This document shows, one piece after another, positions 25,522 to 35,428 of a stretch of 64,000 nt of DNA. The DNA comes from an uncultured Microbacterium sp. (GTDB lineage: Bacteria > Actinomycetota > Actinomycetes > Actinomycetales > Microbacteriaceae). Location: NCBI RefSeq assembly GCF_945952435.1, contig NZ_CAMFHZ010000007.1, positions 1-64,000 of the forward strand, read 5' to 3'. The number at the start of each line of letters is the position of its first letter. Within the stretch, counting starts at the first letter, position 1. The position numbers were made by a program, and so were the translations under genes. The notes below the pieces were generated by a model that searched no databases, was not told the origin of the DNA, and saw only the letters and a program-made list of their open reading frames with translations.

Positions 25522-26540
25522 GCGCGCGTGTGTCCTCTCATCAGGAGCCAGAGCAGGAAGGGCGCGCCGACCGCGCCGGTGACGACGCCGACGGGCAGCG
25601 CGATCGGGAGCAGGTGCTGGGCGACCGCGTCCGCCGCGAGCACCACGATCGCACCGACGAGCGCGGCGGCGAGGGGGAGCGCGGCGTCGCGCCGGACGAG
25701 TCGCAGTGAGAGGGGCCCGGCCAGGAACGCGACGAACGCGATCGGCCCGGTGAGCGAGGTCGCGACCGCGATGAGCAGCACGGCGCAGAGGATCAGCAGG
25801 ACGCGGATCCTCTGCGGACGGACGCCCAGCGCGCTCGCCGAATCGTCCCCGAGCCGCAGCGCGGGCAGCCGTCGCGCGGCGACGAGCGCGCCGAGGAGCA
25901 GCAGGACGAGAGCGGGGGCGGTCGGGGCGAGCTGATCCCAGAGGCTGCGGTTGAGGGATCCGGCCATCCACACGGTCGCCTCCTCCGCCGCCTTCACGTC
26001 CGCGCGGGTGAGCACGTAGCTGATGACGGCCTGCAGCGCGGCCGCGACCGCGATCCCGACGAGCACGAAGCGCAGCCCGGAGAGGCCCCGTTGCCACGCG
26101 AGCGCCCAGATCAGCAGGGCCGTGAGCAGGCCCCCGGCGATCGCGGCGCCCGCGACGAACAGCCCCGACGCGCCGAAGAACGCGATCGCGGTGATCGCGG
26201 CGGCGCTGGATCCGGCGCTGATGCCGATCACGTCAGGGCTCGCGAGCACGTTCCGCAGCAGGGTCTGGAACAGTGCGCCGCCCAGGCCGAACGCCGCTCC
26301 GGCGAGGAGCGCTCCGAGCACGCGGGGCAGGCGCAGCTCGACGACCGCGAAGCTCGCGCCCGGCACGGTCTCGCCTGCCAGCGCCCGGATCACGTCGCCG
26401 AGGGGGAGGGTCTTGGTGCCGAAGACGAGTCCGACGATCGCGAGGAGGAGCACGAGCACGCCGAGGACGCCGAGGAGCAGGCCGTCGCGGCGCATCGCCC
26501 TGCGCCGGCTCGTGCCGAGGGCGGCGGCCGTGGCGTTCAC
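25518..26540 (-). CDS. Siderophore-iron ABC transporter permease 2
   Basis: The permease has 340 residues and about nine or ten helices of the FecCD family. Conserved stretches are ELRLPRVLGALLAGAAFGLG and SLTGPIAFVAFLAGPLSLRL. It pairs with the permease encoded just upstream to form a heterodimeric channel. The GTG start overlaps the preceding stop (GTGA). Confidence 0.9.
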   Translation of the reverse strand: MNATAAALGTSRRRAMRRDGLLLGVLGVLVLLLAIVGLVFGTKTLPLGDVIRALAGETVPGASFAVVELRLPRVLGALLAGAAFGLGGALFQTLLRNVLASPDVIGISAGSSAAAITAIAFFGASGLFVAGAAIAGGLLTALLIWALAWQRGLSGLRFVLVGIAVAAALQAVISYVLTRADVKAAEEATVWMAGSLNRSLWDQLAPTAPALVLLLLGALVAARRLPALRLGDDSASALGVRPQRIRVLLILCAVLLIAVATSLTGPIAFVAFLAGPLSLRLVRRDAALPLAAALVGAIVVLAADAVAQHLLPIALPVGVVTGAVGAPFLLWLLMRGHTRA

Positions 26541-27580
26541 AGTCCGACCGCCCTGCGCCGGCGCAGCAGCGCGATGAAGACGGGGGCGCCGAGCACGCCG
26601 GTCACGATCCCGACCTCGAGCACGCCGGGTCGCGCGAGGATCCGCCCGATCACGTCGCACACGAGCAGGAAGGCGGCACCGGCCGCGGCGGAGAGCGGGA
26701 CGATCCCGCGGTAGTCGGTCCCGACGAGGAAGCGCACCGCGTGCGGCACGGCCAGTCCGACGAAGCCGATCGGCCCGGCGAGTGCGGTCGCCGTGCCGCA
26801 CAGCAGGACGACGGCGAGCACGGCGACGAACCTCGACGCACCGACCCGCACGCCGAGCCCCCGCGCCACGTCGTCGCCGAGCGCGAGGGCGTTGAGCCGT
26901 CCGGAGCAGGCGATCGCGAGCACCGCCCCCAGCACGAGGAAGCCGGAGAGCTGCGCGAGCGAGGAGAACGTCGCGGCCGTGAGGGATCCGAGCTGCCAGA
27001 ACCGGTAGCTCTGCAGGGTCGACTGGTCGACGATCAGGATGCCGGTGATCACGGCCGCGGCGATCGCGGAGACCGCGGCACCGGCGAGCGCGAGTGTGAC
27101 CGGTGTGGCGCCACCCGGGCTCACCGCCGCGGCCCCGTAGCCGAGCACGACGGCGACCGCCGCGCCGGCCAGCGCGCACCAGACGATCGCGAGAGGCGCC
27201 TGCCAGCCGAACACCGACATGCCCACCACGACGAAGAGCGCGGCGCCGGCGTTGACGCCGAGCAGGCCGGGATCCGCGAGCGGATTGCGCGCCATGCCCT
27301 GCATGAGCGCGCCGCCCATGCCCAGCGCCCCGCCCACGAGAAGACCCGTGATCGTGGTCGGCACGCGCGAGAGCACGGCGGCCTGATCCGTGGATCCGTC
27401 GGGGTGGGCGAACGCGTTCCAGACGGTGTCGAACGGCACGAGGCGCGCGCCCAGGGCGAGCGAGAGCAGCACGGCGACGATGAGGACCACCGCACACGCG
27501 ACGATCGCCCACGTCGGGTTCCGTCGCACGGAGCGAGCGGATCCCGACGCGGGCGTCGTGGGAACGGCGGTGAGCGGCAT
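26537..27580 (-). CDS. Siderophore-iron ABC transporter permease 1
   Basis: This 347-residue FecCD-family permease has VPTTITGLLVGGALGMGGAL, NPLADPGLLGVNAGAALFVV and LAGPIGFVGLAVPHAVRFLV, all typical of ferric-siderophore transporters. Its ATG overlaps the stop of the binding-protein gene by one base. A long open frame upstream in the minus strand is a shadow of the binding-protein gene. Confidence 0.9.
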   Translation of the reverse strand: MPLTAVPTTPASGSARSVRRNPTWAIVACAVVLIVAVLLSLALGARLVPFDTVWNAFAHPDGSTDQAAVLSRVPTTITGLLVGGALGMGGALMQGMARNPLADPGLLGVNAGAALFVVVGMSVFGWQAPLAIVWCALAGAAVAVVLGYGAAAVSPGGATPVTLALAGAAVSAIAAAVITGILIVDQSTLQSYRFWQLGSLTAATFSSLAQLSGFLVLGAVLAIACSGRLNALALGDDVARGLGVRVGASRFVAVLAVVLLCGTATALAGPIGFVGLAVPHAVRFLVGTDYRGIVPLSAAAGAAFLLVCDVIGRILARPGVLEVGIVTGVLGAPVFIALLRRRRAVGL

Positions 27581-28608
27581 CAGGCCTTGGCGGCGGCCTC
27601 GCCGAGGAGCCTGGCGTACGTCGGCAGGGCCCACGGGATCGAGAGCACGGTCGGGGCCGAGATCGCCATGAGTAGCGCCTCGTCGTTCATCGGGACGACC
27701 GCGCCCTTCTTCACGGCGGGGATGCGACTCAGCAGCGGGTCGTTCTGCAGGGTGGAGAGGTCGCCGCCCTGCACGTAGATCACGGCGACGTCCGCGTCGA
27801 GCTTGTCGGCCTGCTCGGCGGAGATCGTCGTGACGAAGCCCTTCTCGCCCTTGGAGAGATCCTTGATCGATTGCGGCGTCGCGAATCCGAGGTCGTTGAG
27901 GTACTGCACGCGGGTGTCGCTCGGCGTGTAGAACTGCACCTTCCCGAGATCCTTCGCGTCGACCCACATCACCATGCCGGTCTTGCCCTGGGTGGCGGGG
28001 TACTTCGCCATCTCGGTGCTCATGTCCTTCTCGGTGTCGGCGATGAGCTTCTTCGCCTCGGCCGACTTCCCGAGCGCGGCGCCGACCATGCGCGTCGACT
28101 CCCGCCACGGCGTGCCCCAGGGCTGGTCCGGGTAGGCGACCGTCGGTGCGATCTTCGTGAGCGTGTCGTACTCCTGCTTGCTGAGGCCCGAGTTGGTGGC
28201 GAGGATCACATCGGGCGTCGCGTCGGAGATCTTCTCGTAGGGGATCCCGTCGGTCTCGTCGTGCAGGGCGGGGAGCTTCGCCTTCGCGGCCTCGACGGCG
28301 TCCTTGGTCCAGGCGAGGTAGCCGTCGCCGTCGGTGTCGCCGAACGTGGAGGTCGGGATCGTCACGGGCACGGTGCCCAGAGCGATCGACGCGTCCGCGC
28401 TGCCCCAGCCGATCGCGGCGACGCGCTTCGGCGCCGACGCGACGACCGTCTTGCCGTAGACGTGCTCGATCGTGGCGGGGAAGCCGCCGGAGGACGCGGA
28501 CTCGGACGCAGTGGGCGTCGACGCGGTGGAGCAGGCGGAGAGCGCGAGAGCGCCGGCCGTCAGGAGGCTGAGGATGGCCGCGCCGCGGCGCAGACGGGGG
28601 GAGGGCAT
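27580..28608 (-). CDS. Siderophore-iron ABC transporter binding lipoprotein
   Basis: This 342-residue lipoprotein has the lipobox ALSAC near residue 26 and a type-3 (FhuD/BtuF) binding fold, with KRVAAIGWGSADASIALG and SKQEYDTLTKIAPTVAYPDQ. It captures ferric siderophore for the two permeases and ATPase downstream. An IdeR/DmdR-type iron box at 28636-28654 lies 27 bp upstream, so repression by iron is expected. No siderophore biosynthesis genes are present, so the ligand may be a xenosiderophore. Confidence 0.92.
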   Translation of the reverse strand: MPSPRLRRGAAILSLLTAGALALSACSTASTPTASESASSGGFPATIEHVYGKTVVASAPKRVAAIGWGSADASIALGTVPVTIPTSTFGDTDGDGYLAWTKDAVEAAKAKLPALHDETDGIPYEKISDATPDVILATNSGLSKQEYDTLTKIAPTVAYPDQPWGTPWRESTRMVGAALGKSAEAKKLIADTEKDMSTEMAKYPATQGKTGMVMWVDAKDLGKVQFYTPSDTRVQYLNDLGFATPQSIKDLSKGEKGFVTTISAEQADKLDADVAVIYVQGGDLSTLQNDPLLSRIPAVKKGAVVPMNDEALLMAISAPTVLSIPWALPTYARLLGEAAAKA

Positions 28609-28635
28609 GGATCTCCTCGGGTCAGAGAATGTGAT

Positions 28636-28654
28636 GTAGGCAAGCCTAACCTAG
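28636..28654. promoter_or_regulatory. IdeR/DmdR/DtxR iron box
   Basis: The 19-bp window GTAGGCAAGCCTAACCTAG matches the TTAGGTTAGCCTAACCTAA iron-box consensus at 15 of 19 positions. It lies between the divergent siderophore-uptake operon and sufS, closer to the former. Confidence 0.8.
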
Positions 28655-28688
28655 CCTCCGTGCGCGTCCCACCCTCCCGCCGCTGACG

Positions 28689-30454
<1,766 letters not shown>

Positions 30455-30485
30455 ACCGGGGGGAGCGGATCCGGCTCAGGACCCG

Positions 30486-30491
30486 TATGCT
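30486..30491 (+). promoter_or_regulatory. -10 box of cysteine-gene leader transcript
   Basis: TATGCT ends 6 nt before the GTG of the Cys-rich leader peptide at 30498, so the transcript is probably leaderless. Confidence 0.6.
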
Positions 30492-30497
30492 GTTCCC

Positions 30498-30527
30498 GTG
30501 AGCCTGACCTGTCGTTGTTGTCTCTGA
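30498..30527 (+). CDS. Cys-rich leader peptide of transsulfuration operon
   Basis: GTG at 30498 starts a nine-codon frame encoding MSLTCRCCL, with three Cys in five residues, ending at TGA 30525-30527. It begins exactly where transcription should start and is 73 bp upstream of a cysteine/cystathionine synthase gene. Leaderless polycysteine short ORFs that sense cysteine by ribosome stalling are known upstream of sulfur genes in mycobacteria, and this matches that design. The stop lies in a hairpin with an alternative pairing partner downstream. Confidence 0.75.
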   Translation: MSLTCRCCL

Positions 30528-30572
30528 GCGCCTTCCCGCGCTCCTTCGACGACCACAGACAGCTCCGCGCTC
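30526..30572 (+). promoter_or_regulatory. Competing hairpins after the leader peptide
   Basis: GAGCGC at 30526-30531 overlaps the leader stop codon. It can pair with GCGCTC at 30538-30543 or with the second identical copy at 30567-30572. Two mutually exclusive stems downstream of a Cys-codon run fit an attenuator that switches with ribosome position. No clear terminator U-tract is seen, so control could be at translation. Confidence 0.5.
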
Positions 30573-30600
30573 CTCGCGCGACGACCGTTCAGGACCTTCC

Positions 30601-31647
30601 GTGCGCTACGCCAGCCATGTCGCCGATCTCGTCGGCGCGACGCCCCTCGTCCGCCTCTCCTCCGTGACCGCGGCGACCGCTGACCGCGGCCCCATCGCGG
30701 CGACCGTGCTCGCCAAGGTCGAGTACTTCAATCCGGGCGGCTCCGCGAAGGACAGGATCGCGCGGGCGATCGTCGATGCCGCCGAACGGGACGGGCGGCT
30801 CGCCCCCGGCGGCACGATCGTGGAGGCGACCAGCGGCAACACGGGCGTCGGCCTCGCGCTCATCGCCCTCCAGCGCGGCTACCGCATGGTCTTCGTGGTG
30901 CCGGACAAGTTCGACGGTCCGAAGGTCGCGACGCTGCGCGCCTACGGCGCCGAGGTCGTCGTCACCCCCACCGCGGTCCCGCCGGAGCATCCCGACTCGT
31001 ACTACGCGGTCGCGGCGCGCCTCGCCGCCCAGATCCCCGGGGCGTTCAACCCGAACCAGTTCGCGAATCAGAACGGTCCGCAGGGGCACTACGAGTCGAC
31101 GGGGCCGGAGATCTGGGCGGACACCGACGGACGGGTCACGCACTTCGTCGCCGGGATCGGCACGGGCGGCACGATCAGCGGCACGGGCCGCTTCCTCAAG
31201 GAGGCGAGCGACGGCCGCGTCCGGGTGATCGGCGCGGATCCGGAGGGCTCGATCTACTCCGGCGGCCCGATCCACCCCTACTTCGTCGAGGGCGTCGGGG
31301 AGGACTTCCTCCCGAGCACCTTCGACGCGAGCGTCGTCGACGGGTACGAGCGGATCTCGGACGCCGAGGCCTTCACCATGACCCGCCGCCTCGCCCGCGA
31401 GGAGGGCCTGCTCGTCGGCGGTTCCAGCGGGATGGCCGTGGCCGCCGCGCTCCGGGTCGCCGCGCGCCTGGACGAGGGGGACGTGGTCGTGGTGCTGCTG
31501 CCCGACCACGGCCGCGGCTACCTCGACAAGCTCTACGACGACGACTGGATGAGCGGGCACGGCTTCGCCGTCGCGCCGTCCCCCACGACCACACCGAGAA
31601 CCGGCACGAGCCCCGCGACGGGGCGAACCGAAGGGATCCGACCATGA
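30601..31647 (+). CDS. PLP cystathionine beta-synthase/cysteine synthase-family enzyme
   Basis: This 348-residue fold-type-II PLP enzyme has PLP Lys in NPGGSAKDR (near 43), TSGNTGVGLA and the phosphate loop GIGTGGTISGTGRFLK. The long NPNQFANQNGPQGHYESTGP segment and DFLPSTFD resemble actinobacterial cystathionine beta-synthases. The C-terminal CBS domains of those enzymes are absent here. Pairing with the next gene favours homocysteine plus serine to cystathionine, then to cysteine. O-acetylserine sulfhydrylase activity is the alternative. It starts at GTG after a 73-nt attenuator-like leader. Confidence 0.85.
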   Translation: MRYASHVADLVGATPLVRLSSVTAATADRGPIAATVLAKVEYFNPGGSAKDRIARAIVDAAERDGRLAPGGTIVEATSGNTGVGLALIALQRGYRMVFVVPDKFDGPKVATLRAYGAEVVVTPTAVPPEHPDSYYAVAARLAAQIPGAFNPNQFANQNGPQGHYESTGPEIWADTDGRVTHFVAGIGTGGTISGTGRFLKEASDGRVRVIGADPEGSIYSGGPIHPYFVEGVGEDFLPSTFDASVVDGYERISDAEAFTMTRRLAREEGLLVGGSSGMAVAAALRVAARLDEGDVVVVLLPDHGRGYLDKLYDDDWMSGHGFAVAPSPTTTPRTGTSPATGRTEGIRP

Positions 31648-32795
31648 GCATCGAGACCGACAAGACCGCCACCGCGGCGATCCACGCGGGTCAGGCCGCC
31701 GACCCGTACACGGGGGCGGTGATCCCCCCGCTGCACCTGTCGACGACCTTCCTGCAGGACGGGATCGGGGGTCTGCGACAGGGGTACGAGTACGGGCGCA
31801 GCGGCAACCCGACGCGCGACGCGCTGCAGACGCAGCTCGCGGCGCTCGAGGGCGGCGCCCGCGCTTTCTCCTTCGCGTCCGGCCTCGCCGCGGAGGACAC
31901 CCTGCTGCGCGCGGTCCTGCGTCCGGGCGACCACGTGCTGCTCGGCAACGACGTGTACGGGGGGACGTTCCGCCTCCTTTCCCGCGTGCTCGGGGACTGG
32001 GGCGTCACGGTGCAGGTCGTTGACATGAGCGACACGGACGCGGTGCGTGCCGCGGTCGCCGTGCGCACGCCGCGGGTGCTCTGGGTGGAGACGCCCTCGA
32101 ACCCGCTGCTGCGGATCTCGGACATCGCCGCCCTCGCGCAGATCGGTCACGCCGCCGGATCCCTGGTCGTGGTCGACAACACGTTCGCGACCCCGGCCCT
32201 GCAGCGTCCGCTCTCCCTCGGGGCGGACGTCGTCGTGCACTCGACGACGAAGTACCTCGGCGGCCACTCGGACGTCGTGGGCGGGGCGGTCGTGCTGCGC
32301 GACGAGGAGCTCGCGGAGAAGGTCGGCTTCCTCCAGTTCGCGGTCGGCGCGGTCTCCGGCCCGTTCGACGCCTGGCTCACCACCCGCGGGATCAAGACCC
32401 TCCCGGTGCGGATGCGCCAGCACGGGGAGAACGCCCAGGCGCTGGCCGCGTTCCTCGACGCGCACCCCCGGGTCGCCCGCGTCTACTACCCCGGGCTGCC
32501 GTCGCACCCCGGGCACGAGCGGGCGGCCCGGCAGATGTCGGGCTTCGGCGGCATCGTCTCCGTCGCGCTCGAATCGGGCGAGGCGGCCCGCCGGTTCGCG
32601 GAGTCCACCCGGGTGTTCCAGCTCGCCGAGTCCCTGGGCGGGGTGGAGTCGCTCGTGAACTATCCGGACGCGATGACCCACGCGTCCGTCCGCGGCACCG
32701 AGGCAGCGGTCCCCGTCGAGGTCGTGCGGCTCTCGGTCGGCCTGGAGGACGTCGACGACCTGCTTGCCGACGTGGAGCAGGCGCTCTCCCGCTGA
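31644..32795 (+). CDS. Cystathionine gamma-synthase/lyase
   Basis: This 383-residue Cys/Met-metabolism PLP enzyme has STTFLQDGIGGLRQGYEYGR, FASGLAAEDTLL, the PLP Lys in VHSTTKYLGGHSDVVGG and the C-terminal LAESLGGVESLVNYP. Sequence alone does not separate gamma-synthase (MetB) from gamma-lyase. Overlap (ATGA) with the cystathionine-synthase-type gene and the Cys-rich leader favour the lyase direction, making cysteine. A strong terminator follows. Confidence 0.9.
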   Translation: MSIETDKTATAAIHAGQAADPYTGAVIPPLHLSTTFLQDGIGGLRQGYEYGRSGNPTRDALQTQLAALEGGARAFSFASGLAAEDTLLRAVLRPGDHVLLGNDVYGGTFRLLSRVLGDWGVTVQVVDMSDTDAVRAAVAVRTPRVLWVETPSNPLLRISDIAALAQIGHAAGSLVVVDNTFATPALQRPLSLGADVVVHSTTKYLGGHSDVVGGAVVLRDEELAEKVGFLQFAVGAVSGPFDAWLTTRGIKTLPVRMRQHGENAQALAAFLDAHPRVARVYYPGLPSHPGHERAARQMSGFGGIVSVALESGEAARRFAESTRVFQLAESLGGVESLVNYPDAMTHASVRGTEAAVPVEVVRLSVGLEDVDDLLADVEQALSR

Positions 32796-32806
32796 GCCGG
32801 CTGCCT

Positions 32807-32851
32807 GAGGGAGCAGGATCGCGGCGCCGGTCTGCGCGATCCTGCTCCCTC
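32807..32851 (+). terminator. Long-stem terminator after transsulfuration operon
   Basis: A perfect 17-bp stem, 32807-32823 with 32835-32851, has an 11-nt loop and starts 11 bp after the stop codon. Confidence 0.85.
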
Positions 32852-32857
32852 CCGGTG

Positions 32858-32887
32858 TGGACAGGGGTCGAATCGATTCGATAGGAT
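32858..32887 (+). promoter_or_regulatory. Promoter with embedded palindromic operator
   Basis: TGGACA (32858-32863) and TAGGAT (32882-32887) form a -35/-10 pair with an 18-bp spacer. A perfect 14-bp palindrome TCGAATCGATTCGA at 32868-32881 fills the spacer and abuts the -10. Repressor binding there would block RNA polymerase. The central CG resembles LacI-family sites, but no regulator gene is adjacent. Confidence 0.6.
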
Positions 32888-32926
32888 TGCTCGGTTCCGC
32901 GCTCACCCCCGTCACCCGAAGAGCTC

Positions 32927-34399
32927 ATGGCCACTATCCTCACCACCGGCCGCCCCTGGCGCGTCATCCTCGCCTTCGCCCTGCCGCTCCTGATCGGCAA
33001 CGTCGTCCAGCAGCTGTACCAGTTCGCCGACGCGATCGTCGTCGGCCGCCACCTCGGCGTCGACGCGCTCGCCGCCGTCGGCGCGACGGGCAGCCTGATC
33101 TTCCTGCTCATCGGCTTCGCCTGGGGTCTCAGCAGCGGGTTCGCGATCCCCACGGCGCAGGCCTACGGTGCCGCCGACCACGCCGCGGTCCGTCGCTCCG
33201 TCGCGACCGGCACCCTGCTCACCGCGGCCGCGGCCCTCGTCATCTCCGTCGGGGGGCCGCTCATCGCCCGCCCGCTGCTCGAACTGCTGCAGACGCCCCC
33301 GGTGCTGCTGGACCAGGCCACGGTCTTCACGCAGGTGACGTTCGCGGGCGGCAGCGCGGTGATGTTCTTCAACTACCTCTCCGCCGTGATCCGCTCGATC
33401 GGCGACTCCCGCACGCCGCTCGTCTTCCTCGCGGTGTCCTGCGCGCTGAACATCGCCCTGGTGATCCTCATGGTCGGGGTGTTCGAGTGGGGTGTCGCCG
33501 GAGCGGCTTTTGCGACCGTCGTCGCGCAGGCCGTGTCGGTGGCGCTCTGCCTGCTCTACGTGTGGCGCCGGCTCCCCGTGCTCCACGTGCACCGGCCGGA
33601 CTGGCGCGTCACCCGCGCCGACATCGTCGAGCACCTCCGCCTCGGCCTTCCCATGGGCTTCCAGGCGTCGATCATCGCGATCGGCACGATCACGGTCCAG
33701 GTCGCGCTGAACACCCTGGGCGCGGACGCGGTCGCCGCCTACACGACCGCGTCCCGGGTCGACAGCATCGCCGTCGCCTTCCTCCAGTCGATCGGCCTCG
33801 CCGCCTCGATGTACGCGGCGCAGAACCTCGGCGCCCGTCGCCCCGATCGGATCCGCCGCGGCGTGCGCGAAGCGCTCTGGATGGCCGTCGTGACCGCTCT
33901 CCTCCTCGGCGCGGTGCTCGTGCTTTTCGGATCCTTCATGGTGCGCCTCTTCATCGGAGACGGATCGGACGCGGTCGTCGAGCTGTCGGCGCACATGCTG
34001 TTCATCAACGGGCTCAGCTACACCGCGCTCGCGGTGTTGTTCGTGCTGCGCGGCGTGCTCCAGGGCCTCGGGCACACGCTGATCCCCACCGTGACGGGGG
34101 TGATCGAGCTCGTCATGCGCGTCGGCGCCGCCGTGCTGCTCGGCTCCCTCATCGGGTACACGGGCGTCGTGCTCAGCAATCCGCTGGCGTGGATCGGCGC
34201 GGTCGCGCTGCTGATCCCCGCCTACGTCTCCGCGCACCGCGGTCTCGCCCACGTTCCGGTGGACCCGATCGAGGTGACCCCGACCACCGCGATCCCCGTC
34301 GTGGGGCCGACCGACGGCTCGATGGTCGTCGACGCCGTCATCACGGCGCCCGTGCGGGTGGTGCGCCGTCGACCGCGGACGCGGGTCGGCCGGCGCTGA
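32927..34399 (+). CDS. MATE-family efflux transporter
   Basis: This 490-residue protein has twelve predicted helices in two MATE repeats, with FALPLLIGNVVQQLYQFADA and VVGRHLGVDALAAVGATGS in helices 1-2 and LGLPMGFQASIIAIGTITVQ in the second half. It would export cationic drugs or metabolites against Na+ or H+. The region from about 450 on is a polar cytoplasmic tail ending RRRPRTRVGRR. A palindrome inside its promoter suggests tight repression. Confidence 0.9.
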   Translation: MATILTTGRPWRVILAFALPLLIGNVVQQLYQFADAIVVGRHLGVDALAAVGATGSLIFLLIGFAWGLSSGFAIPTAQAYGAADHAAVRRSVATGTLLTAAAALVISVGGPLIARPLLELLQTPPVLLDQATVFTQVTFAGGSAVMFFNYLSAVIRSIGDSRTPLVFLAVSCALNIALVILMVGVFEWGVAGAAFATVVAQAVSVALCLLYVWRRLPVLHVHRPDWRVTRADIVEHLRLGLPMGFQASIIAIGTITVQVALNTLGADAVAAYTTASRVDSIAVAFLQSIGLAASMYAAQNLGARRPDRIRRGVREALWMAVVTALLLGAVLVLFGSFMVRLFIGDGSDAVVELSAHMLFINGLSYTALAVLFVLRGVLQGLGHTLIPTVTGVIELVMRVGAAVLLGSLIGYTGVVLSNPLAWIGAVALLIPAYVSAHRGLAHVPVDPIEVTPTTAIPVVGPTDGSMVVDAVITAPVRVVRRRPRTRVGRR

Positions 34400-34511
34400 G
34401 GCCCCGCGCCCGGTACGGCGGGCACGGACCGGCGGGCACAGACCCTTGCATCCGCGGGGCAGGACGGGCACCCTGGTCCCAGGGGGGGTCGACCGCCACG
34501 CGAGGAGCGTC

Positions 34512-35411
34512 ATGACGCAGCGCATCATCCCGAACATCTGGTGCGATCGGACCGCCGAAGAGGCGGGCGCGTTCTACGAGACCGTCTTCGACGGCGCACG
34601 GTCGCGCGTGGTCGCGCGGTACCCCACCGAGGGGCTGCCCGATTTCCAGAAGGGGTTCGAGGGTCTTCCCGTGGTCGTCGACGTGACCCTCGACGACGAC
34701 TTCCGGATCTCGCTCATCAACGCGGGGGCGGAGTACCGCCCCACGCCGGGCATCTCACTCCTGGTGAACGTCGATCCCGGCCGGTTCGGCGGCGATGAAC
34801 AGGCCGCCCGCGCCTGGATCAACCATGCCTGGACGCTTCTCGCCGAGCACGACAGGGTCATCATGGACATCGGGGAGTACTCGTTCAGCCCGCTGTACGG
34901 CTGGGTCGAGGACCAGTACGGGGTGAGCTGGCAGTTCAAGCTCCTTCGTCCGGACGCCGACCCGATCGCCCGGTACATGCCGATGCTCACGTTCGGCGCC
35001 GACAGCCGGGACGAGGCCCCGCAGGCCCTCGCGCTGTACACCTCGACCTTCCCCGATGCGGAGGTCGGACGGATCCTCGACTACGTGGTCTCGGGCACGG
35101 GAGAGGAGATCGTCTACACCGAGTTCCGCCTCGCCGGGCAGCAGCTGAGCATGATGGCCTCGCCGGAGGACGTGGAGGCTTCCTTCACACCAGGGGTCTC
35201 GCTGCTCGTGCGCTGCGACGGGCAGGAGGAGATCGACCGTCTCTGGGAGGCCCTCAGCGCCGTCCCTGATGCCGAGGCGTGCGGGTGGCTCGTGGACCGC
35301 TTCGGCGTGAGCTGGCAGATCGTCCCCGCCGACCTGGACGCGCTGCTCGCGCGACCCGGTGTTTACGGCCGCATGCTCCGCATGACCAGGATCGTGATCG
35401 CGGACCTGTAG
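34512..35411 (+). CDS. Double VOC/PhnB-like domain protein
   Basis: This 299-residue protein has two PhnB-like vicinal-oxygen-chelate modules. The first (about 3-150) has NIWCDRTAEEAGAFYETVF and ends YGVSWQFKLL; the second (about 153-290) has LTFGADSRDEAPQALALYTS and ends FGVSWQIVPADL. Proteins of this type are often annotated as 3-demethylubiquinone methyltransferase-like, without evidence of activity. GAGGAG precedes the ATG. Function unknown. Confidence 0.82.
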   Translation: MTQRIIPNIWCDRTAEEAGAFYETVFDGARSRVVARYPTEGLPDFQKGFEGLPVVVDVTLDDDFRISLINAGAEYRPTPGISLLVNVDPGRFGGDEQAARAWINHAWTLLAEHDRVIMDIGEYSFSPLYGWVEDQYGVSWQFKLLRPDADPIARYMPMLTFGADSRDEAPQALALYTSTFPDAEVGRILDYVVSGTGEEIVYTEFRLAGQQLSMMASPEDVEASFTPGVSLLVRCDGQEEIDRLWEALSAVPDAEACGWLVDRFGVSWQIVPADLDALLARPGVYGRMLRMTRIVIADL

Positions 35412-35428
35412 CCCGGAGCCCCTGGCCC

